Source of the DNA: Streptomyces sp. NBC_01803
GTDB taxonomy: Bacteria; Actinomycetota; Actinomycetes; Streptomycetales; Streptomycetaceae
Reading direction: 5' to 3'
Length of the DNA: 64,000 bases
Assembly (NCBI RefSeq): GCF_035917415.1
Contig: NZ_CP109073.1
Coordinates: forward strand, 2,812,501-2,876,500
Of the stretch, positions 59,725 to 64,000 are shown one piece after another (position 1 is the first letter of the stretch; each line of letters begins with the position of its first letter). The position numbers and the translations under genes were made by a program. The notes below the pieces were generated by a model. That model did no database searches and was not told the DNA's origin. It saw only the letters and a list, made by a program, of their open reading frames with translations.

Positions 59725-60905
59725 GTCATCGCTCCTGTCGGTGCCGTGCCACCGCTCACGGCGGTCGTCGGGGTGGTGTTCTTCTGGCCGAACAGCCGGT
59801 CGAACTGCGCCATCTGCGCATCGGTCAGCGGCGGCCGGTCCTCCAGCTCGCGAGCCTCGTCCGGCGTCAGCGTGCGGGAGTCGATCTGCGTCTTGAGCAT
59901 CGCGGCACGCGCAGCCGGGTCCATCCGCAGCAGCGCCGCCGCGTTGAGCTTCACGAACCTGGGCCGGGATGTCAGGGTGCCCAGTGCCGTTTCGCGGCGG
60001 CTCACCGCCGGCCCCAGGCTCATGATCAGGAACTGCAAGTTGCGCTGCGTGATGCTGGCGTAGGTGATGGAGCTGCCCGAGACGGCAGCGTCGATCAGAT
60101 CACCGGGACAGTCGAAGTACCGGGCGATGTCCCCGATCCCGAACCGCTTCGCCTCGATCCAGTCGCCGCCGGCGGACTCGGCCCCGATCATCTTGTACTC
60201 CCAGTCCGCGCCCGTCACGAACAGATCCCGGTTGGCCACCGCCGCCTTGAACCGCTGCTTCGTCTCGGTCGCCTGCCCCGGGCTGATCGTCTTCGCGGTG
60301 TTCTTCAGATGCGCCGAGGGCACAGCGCCGTTGCCGAACCAGTCCAGCGCGAACTGCTGAATGCTGAGGTACTCCCCGATCGACCACGCGGCGTAGGCCA
60401 CCGGGGACAGCCCGAGATGCAGACCGGACAGGGTGTACTGCCGCTCGTGCCACACCTCACGCGGCTCGTACTGCGTGCCAGCGATGCGGTACGTCAGCAC
60501 CCCCTTGCGGACTACCACCGTCACGTCGGCCAGCGGCACCAGGTCGATCCGCGCCGGAAGGCCAAGACCGTCCCGCGCGGTGATCAGGCCGAAGGCATTA
60601 CCCGCCCGGTCCAAGTCGACCTGCGTCGAGTACAGCCACTCCTGAATCCCGACCCGCTCACCGCCCGGGGCCACCAGCACCGGCGGCTTGGGCACCTCCA
60701 CCTGGATTCCGTCGACCCGCCGGTACACATCCACCGGCATCGTGGAGATCAGGTTGGCCCGCAGCCGCAGGCACGCCCACACCGCGCTGTGCCGCATCGC
60801 GGTCTCGTTCGTCACCACCGCCGTACCGCTGCGCTGCTGCGGACGCTGCGGGATCAACTGGTCCGCCGTCTGCCCCGGATACGCACGCCGGGAGAACAGG
60901 CTCAT
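59721..60905 (-). CDS. Portal protein (HK97-type)
   Basis: 394 residues. Family blocks are MRHSAVWACLRLRANLISTM, PVDVYRR, LYSTQVDLDRAGNAFGLITA, GLSPVAYAAWSIGEYLSIQQ and DIARYFDCPGDLIDA. Twelve copies would form the ring at one capsid vertex for DNA entry and tail attachment. The start codon (MSLFSRRAYPG) overlaps the stop of a small membrane protein gene (ATGA). Confidence 0.9.
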   Translation of the reverse strand: MSLFSRRAYPGQTADQLIPQRPQQRSGTAVVTNETAMRHSAVWACLRLRANLISTMPVDVYRRVDGIQVEVPKPPVLVAPGGERVGIQEWLYSTQVDLDRAGNAFGLITARDGLGLPARIDLVPLADVTVVVRKGVLTYRIAGTQYEPREVWHERQYTLSGLHLGLSPVAYAAWSIGEYLSIQQFALDWFGNGAVPSAHLKNTAKTISPGQATETKQRFKAAVANRDLFVTGADWEYKMIGAESAGGDWIEAKRFGIGDIARYFDCPGDLIDAAVSGSSITYASITQRNLQFLIMSLGPAVSRRETALGTLTSRPRFVKLNAAALLRMDPAARAAMLKTQIDSRTLTPDEARELEDRPPLTDAQMAQFDRLFGQKNTTPTTAVSGGTAPTGAMT

Positions 60906-61078
60906 CCGCTGCCACCCGACCGCGGCACCCTGGCAGCCCACCACGACCCGGCCAGCACCACACCGCCACTGACCGCCAGCGCACCGCCACCGACCACCGG
61001 GACCAAGGCGACACCCGCGCCCGCGGCCACCAGCAGCAGCCCCAGCACATCGAGCAGCGACGTGAACACCTCGCGCAT
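60902..61078 (-). CDS. Small membrane protein between terminase and portal
   Basis: 58 residues with a long hydrophobic stretch (LLDVLGLLLVAAGAGVALVP, GGGALAVSGGVVLAGSW) and a basic end. Too short to stand out by length. Supported by its ATGA overlap with the portal gene and its start 17 bases after the terminase gene. Small membrane proteins at this place occur in several streptophages. Confidence 0.6.
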   Translation of the reverse strand: MREVFTSLLDVLGLLLVAAGAGVALVPVVGGGALAVSGGVVLAGSWWAARVPRSGGSG

Positions 61079-61094
61079 CACCCACCACCGCCCC

Positions 61095-62636
61095 TCAGTA
61101 GACCGACTCCAAAACGTCGTAGTCCTCGCTCACCGCAGGCAGCCGCGTCAGCAGCGCCCACCGCGCCCACACCACCGCGCACAGCGGCGAGACGTCCGTC
61201 AGCGACGACTTACGGTGAAGCACCCACGCATCCCCCACGGACCGCGTGCGCGCGCCGGTCACCGCCGCCGTGAGCGGCGCCTGCTCGATGTGCACCGCCG
61301 TGCCCTGCGCGACCGCGTCGGCCCACTGCCCGCACGCCTCGACCTGGTCCCCGCTGCGCAGGACCGCCAGGTCCCCACGCTGCGGATGCTCCGGATCCTC
61401 CGGGGCGTCGATCCCCGCCGCCACCAGGTCGTCGATCAGCGAAGCGGCCGGCGAACCCGTCGCCGCTACCGCGATCGCGACGGGGTGGTGCAGCCGCTTG
61501 AGCTTCACCAGCGCCGGCACCACCCAGTCCGTCCCCGCGCGCCGGTCCACCAGCTCCCAGTGCTCACGGCCGTCCGCCCGCACCGAGGCCAGGCCGATTG
61601 ACGAGTGCGTGCGGTCCGCCGAGACATCCAGCGCCAGCGCCACATCCGTACTCGCCTTCGAGGTCGGCTCGGCGCGCTGCGGCCACAGCTTCACCGGGAT
61701 GTTCGGATCCTGCGGCGGCGTCGCCTTCCTCGTGCGGTTCAGATACGCGCGGTCGAACTCCGGGGCCTCGAGCTTGTCCAGCTCGGCGCGCACCGTCGCC
61801 TCGTCCACCGTGTGCCCCAGCGCCGGCATGCACGCCCGCCACGTCGCCGGGCTGGTGCGGTCCATGTCGTCCGGCGCGAACCACTCGAAGTACGCCACGG
61901 CCGGGAACTCGCCGCTCTTCCACAGCTCCTCGATCAGCTCCCGGCCACGCTGCCGCTTGCGGTTCAGGTACGCGGACTTCTCCGTGCCACCTGCGGACGC
62001 CCACCACAGTTGAGCCTTCGGACGGGTCAGCATCGCCGGGGACATCGCCTGCTCCAGCCGGTCGTCCTCGTGCGCGAACGCCTCATCGATCACACCGAGA
62101 TCGAGCGGCGGCCCGTGGCCGGCCTTCTCCGTGTTCGAGGTGATCCCCAGCTTCGACCGGGTAGAGGTCCAGATGATCGCCTCGTTGCCGTTGTTCTTCC
62201 GCGTGCGGTACTTCCCCGCCAGCGAGCTCGCGTCCAGCGTCTCGATGAACTCGTCTTCCCACCGGGTGCGCGCCATACCGCGCGTCTGCGCCGCGTACAC
62301 CACGTTCTGCCGCGTCCACGCCGCGATGCGATGCGTCATCACCCCGAGAATCTGCTGCGTCTTCCCCTGCTGCCGTGGCACCGACAGCCCCACCTCGCGG
62401 TAGGCGAACCGGCCCGTCTCCGGGTCGATCTCCAGCGCCACGTCCAAGACGTACTGCTGCCATGGCATCGGCGGGTATCCGAGCTTGGTCATGACCTTCG
62501 CGACCCGCGGCCCCAGCGTCTTCCGCTCCGGGCGACGGGGAGTTCCCCACCGGGGCGGGCAGCTCAGCTCCCACAACTCCCGGCACTGGGCGGCGAACTC
62601 ACTCGGGGGTGTCCAGGTCTCCGAGGTCATCGTCAT
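61095..62636 (-). CDS. terL: Terminase large subunit
   Basis: 513 residues. The ATPase part has a Walker-A-like VPRQQGKTQQILG and Walker B LDLGVIDEAFA. The C-terminal nuclease begins with VALALDVSADRTHSSIGL and has the acidic residues of the RNase H fold, and the chain ends VLESVY. It cuts concatemeric DNA and drives it through the portal. It overlaps the small-subunit candidate by 38 bases. Confidence 0.92.
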   Translation of the reverse strand: MTMTSETWTPPSEFAAQCRELWELSCPPRWGTPRRPERKTLGPRVAKVMTKLGYPPMPWQQYVLDVALEIDPETGRFAYREVGLSVPRQQGKTQQILGVMTHRIAAWTRQNVVYAAQTRGMARTRWEDEFIETLDASSLAGKYRTRKNNGNEAIIWTSTRSKLGITSNTEKAGHGPPLDLGVIDEAFAHEDDRLEQAMSPAMLTRPKAQLWWASAGGTEKSAYLNRKRQRGRELIEELWKSGEFPAVAYFEWFAPDDMDRTSPATWRACMPALGHTVDEATVRAELDKLEAPEFDRAYLNRTRKATPPQDPNIPVKLWPQRAEPTSKASTDVALALDVSADRTHSSIGLASVRADGREHWELVDRRAGTDWVVPALVKLKRLHHPVAIAVAATGSPAASLIDDLVAAGIDAPEDPEHPQRGDLAVLRSGDQVEACGQWADAVAQGTAVHIEQAPLTAAVTGARTRSVGDAWVLHRKSSLTDVSPLCAVVWARWALLTRLPAVSEDYDVLESVY

Positions 62637-62844
62637 CTTCGGCGGCCCGCCCTTCCAGCAACTGCGCGAGCGTCTGCCGCAACTCCCGGTTCAGCGCGGG
62701 CAGCTGCTTGCCCTCCTCCCCGCCACCTGCGTCGATCTCCCGCGCCAGCGTGTACGCCATCTCGGCCAGCGACGGCTCCACGCCGACCAGGTCCCCGAGC
62801 TGCGCCACGTCGTCGCGCACCGCAGCCTCAACCGGCCCCGCCAT
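62599..62844 (-). CDS. Small terminase-like protein
   Basis: 81 residues, helical with an acidic end (EPSLAEMAYTLAREIDAGGG, DDDDLGDLDTPE). Placed just before the large subunit and overlapping it, where the small subunit is normally found. It is shorter than typical small terminases and has no evident HTH, so the role rests mainly on position. Confidence 0.6.
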   Translation of the reverse strand: MAGPVEAAVRDDVAQLGDLVGVEPSLAEMAYTLAREIDAGGGEEGKQLPALNRELRQTLAQLLEGRAAEDDDDLGDLDTPE

Positions 62845-62961
62845 GGCGCCCCCTCAAGATCGTTCCCGTGGTGATCGGCTGGGAGAGAGAAAAGAAAAAG
62901 CTGGGCACGGGGCTGAGAAATGTCCGATTTCTAAAAATCCCAGGGCCGACGGCCGATCAGA

Positions 62962-63249
62962 TCACTCCGCGTACCAGTCACGAGACGTCTTCAGCCTCGT
63001 GACCTGCGACAACGGCCGGTCCGACTTCTCGTTGTTGCATTTGCGCCCGCACGTCGGGCAGCCGGTCACGCCGTGGATCGGGGCCATGTTGTCCGGGTCC
63101 AGCCGCGCACCGCCGCGAGCGACGGGAGTGACGTGGTCGACGGCGTCTGAGTCGGGGTGGCCGCAGATGATGCACACGTCGGATTCGGCCAGGACCCGGG
63201 CGCGCATCTTGCGGTAGGCGTAGCTGGTCAGCTCGGTGCGCTTGGCCAT
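62962..63249 (-). CDS. HNH endonuclease next to the terminase
   Basis: 95 residues. CIICGHPDSDAVDHVTPVA, then DNMAPIHGVTGCPTCGRK and CNNEK, form an HNH nuclease with zinc-binding CxxC pairs. HNH proteins beside terminase genes are needed for DNA cutting during packaging in many phages with HK97-type heads. ATG supported by GGAGG within 10 bases. Confidence 0.9.
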   Translation of the reverse strand: MAKRTELTSYAYRKMRARVLAESDVCIICGHPDSDAVDHVTPVARGGARLDPDNMAPIHGVTGCPTCGRKCNNEKSDRPLSQVTRLKTSRDWYAE

Positions 63250-63287
63250 CGGCGGCGCCTCCCTCCGGGGCGGCAGGGGGGTGGGGG

Positions 63288-63575
63288 CTACCCGCCGACG
63301 GGAACCAGGTCGCCGTCGGCGGTACGGCGAAGGCGCCCGCCGCAGGCCGTGCAGCAGTGGAGTGCGTCAGGGCCGTCCCGGTGGGTGCCGATGTCGGTGG
63401 TCTCCGGGTGCGGGCAGTGCTCGCGTGCGGCGTCCAGCCCGGTGAGGGTAAGGCCGCAGGTACAACTCGCCGTAACCGGGCCCGCCACGTACTCGGCCCA
63501 GGGGTTGGCGTCCGTCTCGCTGGGCGGGATCAGGATGGCCTCGCGCGTCAAGCGCAGCTCGTGGACGACGGACAT
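63288..63575 (-). CDS. Small Cys-rich hypothetical protein
   Basis: 95 residues. CTCGLTL, EHCPHPETTDIGTH and HCCTACGGRLRR suggest a double zinc-ribbon. AGGAG lies upstream of the ATG. No named family; the place before HNH and terminase genes is where phages carry small DNA-related proteins. Confidence 0.55.
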   Translation of the reverse strand: MSVVHELRLTREAILIPPSETDANPWAEYVAGPVTASCTCGLTLTGLDAAREHCPHPETTDIGTHRDGPDALHCCTACGGRLRRTADGDLVPVGG

Positions 63576-63602
63576 GGGTCCTGCTCCTCTCGCGGTGTGC
63601 CA

Positions 63603-63633
63603 CGGCCCCGGGAGCCGCACGCTCCCGGGGCCG
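63603..63633. terminator. Terminator hairpin
   Basis: CGGCCCCGGGAG and CTCCCGGGGCCG, perfect 12-bp arms with a 7-base loop, between the right-edge gene and the start of the late operon on the minus strand. Confidence 0.75.
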
Positions 63634-63674
63634 CTGCTCCCCGTCCACCGCACCAGGTGGTCTGTGATACTCGG

Positions 63675-64000
63675 CTATTCGGCCGGGCAGGTCGCGGCAG
63701 CGACCGGTTCGAACTCGCTCTCCCCGGCAGGCAGGCCGGTGGCGGCGGCGCCGGAGTCGCCGCGGGCGTAACGGCCGTTGGCGAGGCGGTTGTCCGCCGC
63801 CTCAGTGGCGCCGGTTGAGCAGTTGATGTCCACGAAGTAGCCGCCGTCCTCGTCCAGGTCGGCGATCACCGCGTCAAAGACGGCCTCGAGGTCGTCGGCG
63901 GTCTCTACCTCGACGTCGAGGTAGGTCTGGGCGCCGCGGTTGTCGTCACCCGTGACGGTGTATGCGACGTCCTGGTTCGCCTCCGTGTCATCGCTGTCGG
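63675..64000 (-). CDS. Secreted/lipoprotein-like hypothetical protein, 5' end outside
   Basis: The open frame continues beyond the window. Visible are about 107 residues: DDTEANQDVAYTVTGDDNRG, AQTYLDVEVETADDLEAVFD, AVIADLDEDGGYFVDINCST and an end with ATCPAE. Two Cys, no membrane helix in the seen part. The same style of sequence occurs in small streptomycete lipoproteins. The signal peptide, if any, is outside. The terminator hairpin after it sets it apart from the late operon. Confidence 0.6.
   Translation of the reverse strand, partial: DSDDTEANQDVAYTVTGDDNRGAQTYLDVEVETADDLEAVFDAVIADLDEDGGYFVDINCSTGATEAADNRLANGRYARGDSGAAATGLPAGESEFEPVAAATCPAE

Larger units (their letters stand above)
37227..64000. 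mobile_element. Integrated siphophage-like element (prophage), right part outside the window
   Basis: Bounded on the left by a tRNA-Lys fragment. Contains an early-type operon of small and membrane genes, a regulator module, and a full HK97-type head and siphovirus tail gene set with lysis genes, all intact. No integrase, replication initiator or TraB-like ATPase gene is visible; these may lie beyond the right edge. The head and tail genes look complete and undamaged, so the element could be active. Confidence 0.88.

Overview
The window looks like the chromosome of a Streptomyces or close relative. GC is very high throughout, third codon positions are almost all G or C, GTG starts and ATGA/GTGA overlaps are common, and several families are typical of streptomycetes: SpoIIE-type PP2C phosphatases, XRE-TPR regulators, a sigma/zinc-finger/NPCBM fusion and a c-di-AMP riboswitch before an M23 peptidase. 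From memory, unchecked, the gene order in the first 17 kb recalls the SCO4109-SCO4120 region of S. coelicolor.

Positions 1-37,226 are chromosomal. The first bases are the upstream leader of a 16S rRNA gene that runs off the left edge on the minus strand. Then come a PAS/PP2C/anti-sigma-kinase-like protein, a type II NADH dehydrogenase divergent from a TetR regulator, the sigma fusion, an asparagine-synthetase-like protein, a sporulation-type regulator, LhgO, a beta-propeller protein whose 3' end has spilled into repeats, TrmB, a PrsW-like protease and a GT29-like glycosyltransferase. Positions 17.8-23.1 kb are an accessory island of lower GC: a lone McrB-N/nuclease-like protein, a divergent XRE-TPR module, a RibD-type reductase, a NUDIX hydrolase and a broken exonuclease. 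After an aldo/keto reductase, a riboswitch-controlled M23 peptidase, an HxlR/MFS pair, a PNPOx-like protein, a membrane PP2C and an EEP hydrolase comes a copper cluster at 30.9-37.1 kb: CopA ATPase, a secreted His-rich protein, CopZ, DUF4396-, DUF6153- and DUF305-like proteins. Three CsoR-type operators lie in it, but no csoR gene is in view.

From about 37,227 to the right edge lies an integrated element of at least 26.7 kb. Its left junction is the 3' half of a tRNA-Lys gene followed by 10-bp-phased repeats. A plus-strand operon of nine tightly overlapping small and membrane genes (37.86-42.0 kb) looks like the spread/transfer membrane genes of actinobacterial conjugative elements. An XRE-TPR regulator and a SLOG-like protein form a control module (43.2-45.8 kb). 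A complete minus-strand siphovirus late operon follows, read from 63.2 to 45.9 kb: HNH, terminase, portal, protease, capsid, connectors, tail tubes, frameshifted tail chaperones, tape measure, tail proteins, endolysin and holin. No integrase is visible, so the other junction, the restored tRNA and probably the integrase lie beyond 64,000.

The most unusual signals are a divergent module (XRE-TPR regulator facing a Cys-rich-tailed protein coupled to a small gene) that occurs once in the chromosomal island and once in the prophage; a likely programmed -1 frameshift (GGGAAAA) in the tail chaperones; the phased repeats at the att junction; and the combination of conjugation-like membrane genes with phage structural genes.
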